DNA of 64,000 bases from Streptomyces hundungensis (GTDB lineage: Bacteria; Actinomycetota; Actinomycetes; Streptomycetales; Streptomycetaceae). Shown one piece after another: positions 45,587 through 54,245 of this stretch (positions within the stretch are counted from its first letter, which is position 1; each line of letters starts with the position of its first letter). The stretch spans positions 6,014,001 through 6,078,000 of the forward strand of contig NZ_CP032698.1 in NCBI RefSeq assembly GCF_003627815.1. Reading direction: 5' to 3'. A program made the translations under genes and the position numbers. The notes beneath the pieces are model-generated. The model did no database searches, was not told where the DNA came from, and saw only the letters and a list, made by a program, of their open reading frames with translations.

Positions 45587-46429
45587 TCAGGAACGCAGTT
45601 CCTGCGTACAGCACTTCACGCTGCCGCCTCCCTTGAGCAGCTCGCCCAGGTCCATGCCGATCGGCTCGTAGCCCCGCGCGCGCAGCGGGTCGAAGAGGCC
45701 GATGGCACCCTGGGGGAGCAGCACATGGCGGCCGTCGCTCACCGCGTTGAGCCCGAGGGCGGCCGCGTCCGGCTCCTCGGCGATCAACGCGTGCGGGAAC
45801 AGTCTGGACAGCACGGCCTGACTGCCGGGTGAGAAGGCGGCCGGGTAGTACATGATCTCGTCGGCCGCGTCGTCCAGGACGCACAGGGCCGTGTCCAGGT
45901 GGTAGTAGCGGGGGTCGACCAGGTCGAGGCCGATGACCGGGCGGCCGAAGAACTCCTGGGCCTCGTCGTGCGAGAGCGGGCTGGAACGGAAGCCGCGCCC
46001 GGCGAGCAGATAGGAGGCCGTGACGGCGAAGTCGCCCTCGCCCTCGTTGATGTGGGACGGCTCGTGGACGGTGGTGAAGCCGTGGGCGCGGAACCACGCG
46101 AGGTGGACCGCGGCCTCCGCCGCGCGTTCCGGATGCGCGAAGCGGGCGCCGAGCACCCGGCTGTCGATCACGGTGGCTCCGTTGGCGGCGAAGACCATGT
46201 CGGGCAGGTCGGGTCGGGGGTCGAGGAGCTCGACGGTGTGGCCGAGCGCGCGGTAGCGGTCGCGCAGGTCCTCCCACTGGGCCAGGGCCAGCGGCAGGTC
46301 GACGGGCTTTTCGGGGTCCATCCAGGGATTGATGGAGTACGTGACCTTGAAGTGTGCCGGTGGGCACATCAAATAGCGCCGGGGTCGGGCGGTTCTCTGC
46401 GTATGGAGGTCACGGGTCGCACGAGGCAA
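45587..46429 (-). CDS. N(G),N(G)-dimethylarginine dimethylaminohydrolase-like amidinotransferase-superfamily enzyme
   Basis: Expected to hydrolyse dimethylarginine or a related guanidine to citrulline and an amine. About 280 residues of the pentein fold: YLMCPPAHFKVTYSINPWMD, LPDMVFAANGATVI, catalytic His region EPSHINEGEGDF, LDLVDPRYYHLDTALCVLDD, and catalytic Cys near the end in GGGSVKCCTQELRS. A TTG at 46429 is chosen as start because GAGGAG precedes it by six bases and nearly all family homology follows; longer frames lack a ribosome site. It ends one base after the frameshifted rsm22 stop. Confidence 0.87.
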   Translation of the reverse strand: MPRATRDLHTQRTARPRRYLMCPPAHFKVTYSINPWMDPEKPVDLPLALAQWEDLRDRYRALGHTVELLDPRPDLPDMVFAANGATVIDSRVLGARFAHPERAAEAAVHLAWFRAHGFTTVHEPSHINEGEGDFAVTASYLLAGRGFRSSPLSHDEAQEFFGRPVIGLDLVDPRYYHLDTALCVLDDAADEIMYYPAAFSPGSQAVLSRLFPHALIAEEPDAAALGLNAVSDGRHVLLPQGAIGLFDPLRARGYEPIGMDLGELLKGGGSVKCCTQELRS

Positions 46430-46563
46430 TGAAGGCTCCTCACGGGAGACTTGGGCCGCACGGGCGTGCAGCCGCGTCCAGCCCATGGTCCGCTGTGCGG
46501 GGCCATCGCGCAGTGCACCATCAGGGTTGTTTTTCACCCGACCCGTATGGTTCATTCGCGCGT

Positions 46564-46746
46564 TCACGCCTCATGCGATGCCGTACGCCTCTCCTTCAAC
46601 TTCCGTAGCAGCTCCCGCTTTTGGGCCATCGGATCGAGACCGCCGCCGCCCCGGGCGTTGCCGCCCGTGCCGCGCAGTGCCTGGCGCGAGAGCCGGCTGC
46701 GGGTGCCGCCGACGCCCAGCATGTTTCCTGCTCCACCTCGGGTCAT
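46564..46746 (-). CDS. DUF6243-type small basic protein
   Basis: A 60-residue protein: MTRGGAGNMLGVGGTRSRLS at the N-terminus, a Gly/Arg-rich middle and KRELLRKLKERRTASHEA at the end, matching DUF6243 of streptomycetes. Basic and Gly-rich, no membrane segment. ATG 46746 has GAAGGAGAT upstream. A clear promoter (TTGACA, 17-base spacer, CAGACT) at 46864-46836 carries a TetR operator in its spacer. Function unknown; tight regulation by the divergent TetR gene is evident. The 134 bases between it and ddaH hold no gene. Confidence 0.85.
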   Translation of the reverse strand: MTRGGAGNMLGVGGTRSRLSRQALRGTGGNARGGGGLDPMAQKRELLRKLKERRTASHEA

Positions 46747-46808
46747 GACACATCTCCTTCCGTCGGGATTCCCCATCGCCCGGGCCGCACAGGCGCGGTC
46801 CCGGGTCG

Positions 46809-46878
46809 AGACGGTTCGTCTCGCCTCGTGCTTCGAGTCTGAACGAGACGAACCGTCTTGTCAAGAGACGATACGTCT
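46809..46878. promoter_or_regulatory. Three TetR-type operators, AGACGnnnCGTCT
   Basis: Perfect 13-base palindromes at 46809-46821 (centre GTT), 46846-46858 (AAC) and 46866-46878 (ATA). The middle one fills the -35/-10 spacer of the DUF6243 promoter on the minus strand (TTGACA 46864-46859; CAGACT 46841-46836). The third lies 28 bases before the tetR start. Confidence 0.85.
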
Positions 46879-46906
46879 CGCCTCGCAGTGGCGGTAGGAT
46901 CGACCC

Positions 46907-47509
46907 ATGGCAGAGACCAGAACACCCGACTCCACCCGCCGCAGCGAGCGTTCACGCCGGGCCATCTACGACGCGGCCCTCTCGCTCGTCGGCGAGGCGG
47001 GGTACGGCAGGACGACCATCGAGGGCATCGCGGCGCGGGCCGGCGTGGGCAAGCAGACGATCTACCGCTGGTGGCCCTCCAAGGCGGAAGTCCTCCTCGA
47101 AGCCTTCCTCGAACGCGGCGGCCAGGCCGCCGAGAGCGACCCGGCCCTCCCCGACACGGGTGACCTGGAGGCGGATCTCAAGCAGGTGCTGCGCGCCACC
47201 GTCGACGAGCTCACCGACCCCGGCTTCGAGATCCCCTACCGCGCGCTCGCGGCCGAGGGCGTCATCAACGCGGACCTCGGCGCCCAGTTCGTGCGCAAAC
47301 TGCTCGAACCCGGGCTCCAGTTGTACGTCGACCGGCTGCGCGCGGCGCGGGACGCGGGCGCGATCGACCCCGACGTCGACCCCCGCGTCGCCGTGGAACT
47401 GCTCGTCGGCCCGCTCGCCCACCGCTGGCTGCTGCGCACCCTCCCGCTCACCCACGCCTACGCGGACAGCCTCGTCGAGTACGCGCTGCGCGGAATCGCA
47501 CCCCGCTGA
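46907..47509 (+). CDS. TetR/AcrR-family transcriptional repressor
   Basis: A 200-residue repressor. HTH domain: RSRRAIYDAALSLVGEAGYG, TTIEGIAARAGVGKQTIYRW, WPSKAEVLLEAF (residues 15-65). The ligand domain contains a TetR_C_11-like region (FEIPYRALAAEGVINADL, VAVELLVGPLAHRWLL). It diverges from the DUF6243 gene; three AGACGnnnCGTCT palindromes in the shared promoter show control of both. No efflux pump or enzyme target is adjacent, so the ligand is unknown. Confidence 0.9.
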   Translation: MAETRTPDSTRRSERSRRAIYDAALSLVGEAGYGRTTIEGIAARAGVGKQTIYRWWPSKAEVLLEAFLERGGQAAESDPALPDTGDLEADLKQVLRATVDELTDPGFEIPYRALAAEGVINADLGAQFVRKLLEPGLQLYVDRLRAARDAGAIDPDVDPRVAVELLVGPLAHRWLLRTLPLTHAYADSLVEYALRGIAPR

Positions 47510-47652
47510 CCTGGGTGTTGCCGTGCGCCGGATCGGGGCGGGGCATGTCACACACCCCGGATGTCCGGTGCGGTCACCCGGGGAGCAGGATGGTGGGACG
47601 ATGTTCCCCGTGGACGAGAGTCCCCGGGGTCGACGGTGAGGTGAGGGGATAG

Positions 47653-48390
47653 ATGGGCGCTGAGTTCGGCCGTTCCCGCGGCGAGGAGAGCAAACTGTCC
47701 CGCTGGCTGCGCAGGCGGCCCAAGGACGCGCCGGGTGTGGACCCGAGCCGGCTCTCGCTGCTCCTGGCCGTGGCCGCCGCCGATCTGCCCCTGGCGCCCG
47801 CCGCGTACCCCATCGGCTACCGATGTTCCTGTGAGCGCATGGGCTGTCCCACGCCCGCCCGCCACCCCGTCTCCTTCGCCTGGCAGACGCAGTCCACCAC
47901 CGACCCCGCGCAGATCGAGCGCTGGGCGCTCGGCCAGCCCGAGGCCAACTTCATCACCGCGACCGGCATGGTCCACGACGTGCTCGACGTGCCGCTCGAA
48001 GCGGGGCGCGAGGCCCTGGCCCGGCTGCTCTCCGAGGGGATCGACGTCGGTCCGGTCGCCGAGGCCGCCGGTGACGGCGACAACGGGCGGATGCTGTTCT
48101 TCACCGCGACGCGGGGTACGCCCGAGGACGAGGACGAGTGGTGGCCCTGCGAGCTCGACTGCCATCCCGAGACGATGGACGAGCATCCGGGGCTGCGCTG
48201 GCACTGCCGGGGGAGCTATGTCCTCGTGCCGCCGGCGCGGCTGCCGGGGGAGCTCGGGGTCGCGTGGGTGCGGGGGCCGGAGCATGCGCTTCCGGATCCG
48301 TTGACGGTGCTTGAGGCGTTGACCGATGCGTGTGCGCGGTATGCGGGGGAGACGGGGGCGCACGCGGCGGCGTGGCCGCTGGGCCGCTAG
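47653..48390 (+). CDS. Bifunctional DNA primase/polymerase-like (prim-pol N-terminal) protein
   Basis: A 245-residue protein of the Prim-Pol family seen in actinobacteria. LPLAPAAYPIGYRCSCERMG with later CPTPARHPVSFAWQTQST resembles the PxxGKHP-type entry of bifunctional primase-polymerases; IERWALGQPEANFITATGM and a WHCRGSYVLVPPARL segment follow, the latter with the HxxG-like turn. Two Cys pairs could bind zinc. The canonical DxD acid pair is weak (VLDVPLEAG), so catalytic activity is doubtful. Stand-alone, ATG 47653. It may be a regulatory relic of a mobile-element enzyme. Confidence 0.65.
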   Translation: MGAEFGRSRGEESKLSRWLRRRPKDAPGVDPSRLSLLLAVAAADLPLAPAAYPIGYRCSCERMGCPTPARHPVSFAWQTQSTTDPAQIERWALGQPEANFITATGMVHDVLDVPLEAGREALARLLSEGIDVGPVAEAAGDGDNGRMLFFTATRGTPEDEDEWWPCELDCHPETMDEHPGLRWHCRGSYVLVPPARLPGELGVAWVRGPEHALPDPLTVLEALTDACARYAGETGAHAAAWPLGR

Positions 48391-48429
48391 CCCCCCACCC
48401 CACCGTGGCTCCGCCCCGGGCCCCGCGCG

Positions 48430-48802
48430 GGGGCTCTGCCCCCTGCACCCCCGTCGCGCCTTGAGGGCGCTCGTCCTCAATCGCCGGACGGGCTGAGGTT
48501 GCCCGGTGCTGCCGGACGGCTGATGCGGCCCCGCGTCGGCGGGGGCTCCGCCCCCTGCACCCCCGTGTCGCGCCTTAAGGGCGCTCGTCCTCAAACGCCG
48601 GACGGGCTGAAATGCCCCGCCCGGCACCGCCCCGCTAGGGCCGCGAGCAACCACCCACGGCCCGAGCCCGAAGCCGCCAGCCGGGCCGAAGTGCCCGTGC
48701 GGCCCAGCATCGACCCGCTAGGGGCGCGGGGAACTGCGCGAGCAACCACGCACGACCCGAACCCGAAGTCGCCGGGCGGGCCAGGGGCGCGGGGAACTGC
48801 GC
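48430..48802 (-). repeat. Intergenic repeat cluster: two long units and two core repeats
   Basis: The 447-base gap 48391-48837 has no gene. Two copies of a 65-70 base unit, GGGGGCTCTGCCCCCTGCAC ... CGTCCTCAATCGCCGGACGG, lie at 48430-48495 and 48541-48610. Two core repeats AGGGGCGCGGGGAACTGCGC follow at 48720-48739 and 48783-48802. The orientation faces the lipoprotein gene's 3' end. Confidence 0.8.
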
Positions 48803-48837
48803 GAGCCCCCCCACCACCCGAGCCCGAAGGCACCGCG

Positions 48838-49818
48838 CTATTCGCCCTTCGTGGCTACCAACCCCTGTACCCGGTCCATCACCACGACCGCCCCCTGGGC
48901 CGGTACGAGGGCCAGTTCGTTGGAGATCCACTCTCGGGTCAGGGACGTGGTCACCTGGCCCGTCAGCATCGCCTTCTCGTCGGGGGTGATCTCCAGGCGG
49001 ACGCCCTTCGCGGCCGTCTGGCGTTCGAAGTGGCGGGCGGCGAAGAAGACCAGGGCGTGGCCGTCGGCGGTGCGCAGGCCGAGGGGGGCGAAGTCGCCCT
49101 CGTTCAGGGGCTGGTCGACGAACTGGCTGACGCGGCCGGAGCGTACCGCGTTCTTCTGGCGGGCCTCGCGCCAGCCGCTGGTGTGGCCGCCGTCCGCGAA
49201 CACCGGCGGCTTCCCGCTCTGGAGGTAGGAGGCGTAGCTGGTGCTCAGGTCCTTCGGGGCGAGCGCGAGCGAGGGGTCGTCGGCCCGTACCGGCTGGGCC
49301 CAGCCGTCCTTGTCCTTCGCGAACGCGGGGACGTCCTTGACGCCCAGGATCGAGAGGTAGGCCAGCTTCCACCCCTGCTGGGGGCCGGTGCGTATGAACA
49401 GCAGCAGCCAGCGGGTGTCGCCGGGGCCCTGGTCGTCCTGGTCGCGGTTGGAGTCGGTGTCGGCGACGAACCAGCGCGGCCAGCCCGCCTGGCGGGGGAT
49501 CGTGTAGGCGGCGCCGGTCAGTTCGAGCGGTGAGTACCGGGCGTTGCCGCCCGGGCTCGTCACATGACGGGCCGAGAACCCCGCCTGGGTGGTGGCGCCG
49601 AAGGCGCCGGTGACCCGGTCCGCGTCCAGGGCCGGGTCATAGGCCTTGTCGGCCTTGTTGTACGCGTCGGTGAACGCGGTGAGCGCCCGGGCGGCCTCAG
49701 CCCTCGTCGCCGACGGTACGACTTCCCGCTCCCCGTGCACCGTCACGCAGCCGCTCGCGGTCACCGTCAGTACGGTCGCCGTCGCGAGCCCCGCCATCAG
49801 CCGACTCACCCTGCTCAT
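48838..49818 (-). CDS. Putative lipoprotein, unknown function, overlapping efeU
   Basis: A 326-residue exported protein. Residues 1-24 are a lipoprotein signal (MSRVSRLMAGLATATVL then TASGC lipobox). The mature domain has a helical N-part (EAARALTAFTDAYNKADKAY) and a strand-rich C-part (RWLLLFIRTGPQQGWKLAYL, ADGHALVFFAARHFERQT). No motif known to me. The start lies inside efeU, 122 bases before that gene ends, in another frame; GAAGGCGG provides a ribosome site. Its position at the end of efeOBU suggests a role in iron uptake or simple read-through co-expression. Confidence 0.75.
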   Translation of the reverse strand: MSRVSRLMAGLATATVLTVTASGCVTVHGEREVVPSATRAEAARALTAFTDAYNKADKAYDPALDADRVTGAFGATTQAGFSARHVTSPGGNARYSPLELTGAAYTIPRQAGWPRWFVADTDSNRDQDDQGPGDTRWLLLFIRTGPQQGWKLAYLSILGVKDVPAFAKDKDGWAQPVRADDPSLALAPKDLSTSYASYLQSGKPPVFADGGHTSGWREARQKNAVRSGRVSQFVDQPLNEGDFAPLGLRTADGHALVFFAARHFERQTAAKGVRLEITPDEKAMLTGQVTTSLTREWISNELALVPAQGAVVVMDRVQGLVATKGE

Positions 49819-50671
49819 GAACCGCCTTCTGCCCCTCGACCCTCTTGGTCCCCATGGACTTCCGGAACCCTACCGGGGCGAAGAAGAACGCGAGCGTCGG
49901 GATCAGGTACAGCGCCCAGACCGAGACCTGGAGCACGGTCGGGTCGGGCTGGAAGTTGAAGACGCCCTTGAGGAGCGTGCCGTACCAGCTGTCCGGCGCG
50001 ATCGTCGAACTGATGTCGAAGGCCTTGGAGTTGATGCCGGCGATGAAGTCGGCCTCCTGGAGGTCGTGCACCCCGTACGCGAGCACGCCCGCCGCGACGA
50101 CCACCAGCATGCCGCCGGTCCAGGTGAAGAACTTCGCCAAATTGATCTTGAGGGCGCCGCGGTAGAAGAGCCAGCCGAGGAAGACCGCGGTGGCCAGGCC
50201 GAGCAGGGCGCCGATCATCGGCTGGAAGGTGCCGTTCTCGGAACCGGCCGCGTGCACCGAGGTCCACACGAACAGGGCGGTCTCCAGGCCCTCGCGGCCG
50301 ACCGCGAGGAACGCGGTCGCCACCAGCGCGCCGGTGCCCATCCGCAGGGCCGAGTCGAGCTTGCCGTGCAGCTCGCTCTTCAGGTGCCGCGCGGTGCGCC
50401 GCATCCAGAAAACCATCCAGGTGACCAGGGCGACCGCGATGATCGACAGCGAACCGCCGAGCGCCTCCTGCGCCTTGAACGTCATCTCCTGGGAGCCGAA
50501 CTCGAGCCCCGCGCCGAACGCGAACGCGACGAGCACGGCGACCGCGATGCCCACCCACACCGGCTTCAGGGCGTCACGGCGACCGGTCTTCACCAGGTAG
50601 GCGACCAGGATGCACACGACGAGGCTGGCTTCCAGCCCCTCGCGCAGGCCGATCAGATAGTTGGCGAACAT
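49697..50671 (-). CDS. efeU: Iron permease EfeU (FTR1 family)
   Basis: High-affinity ferrous/ferric iron channel of the EfeUOB system in the plasma membrane. 324 residues with seven predicted helices. Both iron-binding REGLE motifs are intact: residues 10-14 and 126-130. The first 265 residues equal the family; after APVGFRKS comes an unusual hydrophilic tail of about 55 residues rich in Asp, Arg and Gly that overlaps the next gene by 122 bases. ATG 50671 is 9 bases after efeB. Confidence 0.93.
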   Translation of the reverse strand: MFANYLIGLREGLEASLVVCILVAYLVKTGRRDALKPVWVGIAVAVLVAFAFGAGLEFGSQEMTFKAQEALGGSLSIIAVALVTWMVFWMRRTARHLKSELHGKLDSALRMGTGALVATAFLAVGREGLETALFVWTSVHAAGSENGTFQPMIGALLGLATAVFLGWLFYRGALKINLAKFFTWTGGMLVVVAAGVLAYGVHDLQEADFIAGINSKAFDISSTIAPDSWYGTLLKGVFNFQPDPTVLQVSVWALYLIPTLAFFFAPVGFRKSMGTKRVEGQKAVHEQGESADGGARDGDRTDGDRERLRDGARGAGSRTVGDEG

Positions 50672-50680
50672 GTCTCCCTC

Positions 50681-51943
50681 TCAGCCGAAGAGTCCCCGGC
50701 CCCACCAGTCGCCCTTGTCACGGACGCCCGGCGGAACCGCGAAAATCGCCGAACCCACGTGCTGGATGTATTCGTTGAGCGCGTCCTGGCGGGCCAGGGC
50801 GCGCTGGATGGGCAGGAAGCCCTTGCGCACGTCGCGCTGGTACGCCAGGAAGAACAGGCCCGCGTCCAGGCGGCCGAGGCCGTCCGTGCCGTCCGTGAAG
50901 GAGTAGCCGCGGCGCAGGATCCGTGCGCCGTCGTTGGAGTCGGGGTGCGCCAGGCGCACGTGCGCGGTCGGCTTCATCGCCTTCAGGAACGGCTCGTCGC
51001 GCTCCTTGGCCTTGCCGACCGGGGCGCCCTCGCCCTTGTCGCGGCCGAAGACGTCCTCCTGCTCCTGGAGCGAGGTGCGGTCCCAGGTCTCGATGTGCAT
51101 CCGGATCCGGCGGGCCACCAGGTAGGAGCCGCCGGTCATCCAGTCGCTGCCGTCCTTGGCGCCGACCCAGACGTGCTCGTCGAGCGCCTTGGTGTCGGTG
51201 CCGTCGACATTGCGGGTGCCGTCCTTGAAACCCATCATGTTGCGCGGAGTCTGCGCGTCCGGCGTCGTCGAGGACGTCTTGCCGAAGCCGAGCTGCGACC
51301 AGCGGATGGCGACCTTGCCCATGCCGATGCGGGCCAGGTTGCGGATCGCGTGCACCGCCACCTGCGGATCGTCCGCGCAGGCCTGGACGCACAGGTCGCC
51401 GCCGCTGCGCGCCGGGTCGAGGTTGTCGCCGGGGAACTGCTCGATGTCGACCAGTGCTTCGGGCCGCTTGGACTCCAGGCCGAAGCGGTCCTTGGCGAAG
51501 AGGGAGGGCCCGACACCGAAGGTGAGCGTCAGCCGGGACGGCTTGAGGCCCAGCGCCTCGCCCGTGTCGTCCGGCGGCGCCTCGGCCAGGCCGCCGTAGG
51601 CACCCTCGCCGACCGTCTTGCCCTCGGCCATCGCTGCGGCCGCCGCCGTCCAGTCCTTCAGGAGCTGGACGAGTGCGGCGCGGTCCTTCGTCGTCACGTC
51701 GAACGCGGCGAAGTGCAGCCTGTCCTGGACGGCGGTGGCTATGCCGGCCTGGTGGGCGCCGTGGAAGGGCACCGCGGCGCCCGACTCCGCGGCCGGCACC
51801 GCGTCGCTCCCGCCGCCCTTGACGACGGCGACCGTGCCGCCGGCCGCGGCCGCGCCCAGCGCGAGGCCCGCGCCACCCCAGCCGAGCAGCGCCCGGCGGG
51901 AGGGCGACCTGGCGGGTTCGGTGGCCTCGGTCGTGTCGCTCAT
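50681..51943 (-). CDS. efeB: Dye-decolourising heme peroxidase EfeB, Tat-exported
   Basis: A 420-residue DyP peroxidase acting outside the membrane, thought to oxidise ferrous iron or handle heme iron for EfeUOB. Twin-arginine signal SRRALLGWGGAG (Arg16, Arg17) precedes a hydrophobic stretch. The catalytic loop GFKDGTRN contains the DyP Asp; TAHVRLAHPDSNDG carries the proximal heme His and ILRRGYSF the distal Arg. Starts 25 bases after efeO. Confidence 0.94.
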   Translation of the reverse strand: MSDTTEATEPARSPSRRALLGWGGAGLALGAAAAGGTVAVVKGGGSDAVPAAESGAAVPFHGAHQAGIATAVQDRLHFAAFDVTTKDRAALVQLLKDWTAAAAAMAEGKTVGEGAYGGLAEAPPDDTGEALGLKPSRLTLTFGVGPSLFAKDRFGLESKRPEALVDIEQFPGDNLDPARSGGDLCVQACADDPQVAVHAIRNLARIGMGKVAIRWSQLGFGKTSSTTPDAQTPRNMMGFKDGTRNVDGTDTKALDEHVWVGAKDGSDWMTGGSYLVARRIRMHIETWDRTSLQEQEDVFGRDKGEGAPVGKAKERDEPFLKAMKPTAHVRLAHPDSNDGARILRRGYSFTDGTDGLGRLDAGLFFLAYQRDVRKGFLPIQRALARQDALNEYIQHVGSAIFAVPPGVRDKGDWWGRGLFG

Positions 51944-51968
51944 GGCGGATCTCCTCCTGGTTCCTGCG

Positions 51969-53114
51969 TTACTTCGTGACGGCGGCGGCGAGCTTCGACA
52001 GCGGCTCGGCGAGCGCGTTCACGGCGTCGGAGAGCTGCTTGCGGTCACCCTCGCTCACCTTGTCGTACGAGGTGAAATCGTAGGAGGTCTTGTCCGTGCG
52101 GTACTTGTCGAGCAGGGTGTTCAGACCGCCGAACTGCTTGTCCAGCTCGGTGGTGAGCGCCGCGTCGTTCTTCGCGGCGACCGGCTTGAGCAGCTCGTAC
52201 GCCTTCTGAGCGCCCTCGACGTTGCCCTTGAAGTCGGACAGGTCGGTGTGGCTGTAGCGGTCCTCCTCGCCGGTGATCTTCCCGGTGGCGACCTCGTCGA
52301 GGAGCTCCTTGGCGCCGTTGGCCATCGAGGTCGGGGTGATCTCCGCGGTGCCGACCCGCTTCTGCCAGTCGGCCAGGTCCTTGTCCAGCTCGGTGGCGAG
52401 GTCCTTCTCGTCCTGGCCGATCTTGCCGTCGGCCCAGAGCGACTTCTCGAGGCGGTGCCAGCCGGTCCACTTCTGGCCCTTCTCCAGGCCGTCCTCGCGG
52501 GTGTCCGTCTTCGGGTCGATGTCACCGAAGGACTCCGCGACCGGCTCGGTGCGCTCCCAGCCGAGACGGGAGGGCGCGAACGCCTTCTTCGCGGCCTCCA
52601 GGTCGCCGGCCCGCACCGCGTCGGTGAAGACCTTGACCTTGGGCAGCGTCTCGTCGGCCTGCTCCTGCGCGTACTTGCGGTACTCGGCGACGGCCGTGTC
52701 CAGGGCGGGGTTGCGCTTGGCGGCGGTGCCGCCGGTGACGGTGACCTTCTGACGGATGCCGTCGCCCTTCATGCCCGGCTTGCACGCGATCTCGTACGAG
52801 CCGGCCTTGACCTCGGCGGTGAGCTGCTGCTTGAGGCCGGGGCCGATGTTCTCCCGCTCGGCGACGATGCGGTCGTCCGGGAAGAGCAGATAGACCTCGG
52901 TGACCTTGGAGCCCTTGTTCTCGATGTCGAACTTGACGTGCCCGGCCGGGAAGTCGTTCTTCGACAGCTCGCAGGAGCTGTCGGTGGCGGTCACCTTGAT
53001 GGAGCCGGCGGCGCCGTCGGCCTTGGCGTCGCTCTTGTCGGCGCAGCCCGTGACGGCGGTCAGGGCCGCGACGGCAGCGGCGGCGGTGACGACGGAGGTA
53101 CGGACGGGTCGCAT
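51969..53114 (-). CDS. efeO: EfeO, iron-binding lipoprotein (cupredoxin + M75)
   Basis: A 381-residue secreted iron carrier. Lipobox VTGC (Cys24). Residues 40-130 form a cupredoxin-like domain with GSYEIACKPGM (Cys metal ligand); residues 135-381 are a helical M75 peptidase-like domain with the HRLEKS (HxxE) metal motif. It passes iron to EfeU. First gene of efeOBU and preceded by an iron-box. The ATG at 53114 lies 50 bases after the box. Confidence 0.93.
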   Translation of the reverse strand: MRPVRTSVVTAAAAVAALTAVTGCADKSDAKADGAAGSIKVTATDSSCELSKNDFPAGHVKFDIENKGSKVTEVYLLFPDDRIVAERENIGPGLKQQLTAEVKAGSYEIACKPGMKGDGIRQKVTVTGGTAAKRNPALDTAVAEYRKYAQEQADETLPKVKVFTDAVRAGDLEAAKKAFAPSRLGWERTEPVAESFGDIDPKTDTREDGLEKGQKWTGWHRLEKSLWADGKIGQDEKDLATELDKDLADWQKRVGTAEITPTSMANGAKELLDEVATGKITGEEDRYSHTDLSDFKGNVEGAQKAYELLKPVAAKNDAALTTELDKQFGGLNTLLDKYRTDKTSYDFTSYDKVSEGDRKQLSDAVNALAEPLSKLAAAVTK

Positions 53115-53163
53115 GCGGGCTCCACGCTGGTCGGGTCGACAGGTCGACTGAGGCGGACCTAAC

Positions 53164-53182
53164 TTAACCGAGCCTTACCTGA
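53164..53182 (-). promoter_or_regulatory. DmdR/IdeR-type iron box
   Basis: The minus strand reads TCAGGTAAGGCTCGGTTAA, matching TTAGGTTAGGCTCACCTAA at 14 of 19 positions. It lies 50 bases before efeO, so iron-dependent repression of efeOBU is expected. Confidence 0.7.
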
Positions 53183-53279
53183 CCGATACCCGCGGGGTAC
53201 GTGATTCACCTCTCACCGAGCGCACGACCCCCGCAAAAACCCGCCGGTGCACGCCCCCTCAAGAGCCCAGGGCGCCCAA

Positions 53280-53357
53280 AGGGGCGCGAGGAACTGCGCG
53301 AGCAACCACGCACGGCCCGCAGCCGAAAGCGGGCGTAAGGGGCGCGGGGAACTGCGC
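53280..53357 (-). repeat. Two core repeats, 58-base spacing
   Basis: AGGGGCGCGAGGAACTGCGC at 53280-53299 and AGGGGCGCGGGGAACTGCGC at 53338-53357, with CACGCACGGCCCGCAGCCGA between. They occupy the 254-base gap between the efe promoter and the heme oxygenase stop; no gene there. Confidence 0.8.
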
Positions 53358-53436
53358 AAAACGGCCAAGCCACGGCTTCCCCGCACAAAACCAACCCCCG
53401 AGCCCCCAACCCAGCCCCCCACCCCCCGGCGGAGCC

Positions 53437-54099
53437 TCACGCGCTGAGGGGAAACTCCTCCCCCAACTCCCGAAACACCGCCGTGTTCAGCGCGAACGCC
53501 CGCCCGCACTCCTCGACCACCCGCCGCCGCTCCACCTCATCCACCCGCACCCCATCGAGCAGCTCGCGGTAACTCCGCTTGAACGCGGCCGGGTTGGGGA
53601 TCTCCTCGAAGACGTAGAACCGGACGCCGTCACCCCGGCGCGTGAAGCCCCACGTGCGCTCCGCCCGGTCGCGGATGATCTGGCCCCCCGACAGATCGCC
53701 GAGGTAGCGGGTGTAGTGGTGCGCCACATATCCGGCGGGCCAGGACCGCGCGCACTGGGTGACGCGGTCGGCGTACGCCGAAGTCGCGGGCAGCGGGACC
53801 GCCGTGTCCCGCCAGCCCTCGCCCCGCAGATGCGCGAGGTCCCGGGCGAGCGCGCCCGTCCGCATCAGCTCGGGCCGGATGAAGGGCCCCGCCACCGGGT
53901 CGTCCACCAGCGCGCGGGCGCCCTCCTCCAGGGCCCGGTAGACGAACCAGAGCTGCTCGGTGTAGCGGGCGTACGCCTCCACCCCGAGCCGGCCGCCGAG
54001 CAGGTCCCCCATGAACGTCGAGCTCTCCGCCTCCGTGTGCTGCTGCTGGGAGGCGGTGCGGATCAGCGTGGAGAACGGCGGGGGAGCGGACGGGGTCAA
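53437..54099 (-). CDS. Biliverdin-producing heme oxygenase
   Basis: Opens the heme ring to free iron, CO and biliverdin. 220 residues, all-helical. Proximal heme ligand is His21 in QQQHTEAESSTFMGDLL; the distal helix shows YVAHHYTRYLGDLSGGQIIR with the GDLSGG kink that is diagnostic for the family. FEEIPNPAAFKRSYRELLD follows. Start TTG at 54099 with GGAGG six bases upstream; longer frames run into unrelated sequence. It lies next to efeOBU, extending the iron-scavenging theme; no reductase partner is adjacent. Confidence 0.92.
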   Translation of the reverse strand: MTPSAPPPFSTLIRTASQQQHTEAESSTFMGDLLGGRLGVEAYARYTEQLWFVYRALEEGARALVDDPVAGPFIRPELMRTGALARDLAHLRGEGWRDTAVPLPATSAYADRVTQCARSWPAGYVAHHYTRYLGDLSGGQIIRDRAERTWGFTRRGDGVRFYVFEEIPNPAAFKRSYRELLDGVRVDEVERRRVVEECGRAFALNTAVFRELGEEFPLSA

Positions 54100-54245
54100 G
54101 GCGGGCCTCCGGGGACCGAGCGGGTGCGGGAACCGCCGACCCGTCCCGAGGCGGGGCCGGGCCGAACGGTTCCCGACGTCCTGTCGGTAAAGACGTACCC
54201 GCTCGTCCCCCGAGCGACACCCGCGCGGAAAACGGAGCCCGGGCG

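Noticed and set aside
47653..48390. Evidence of a plasmid or phage replication module
   Set aside because: The primase-like protein stands alone without helicase, integrase or partition genes, and its catalytic acids are unclear.
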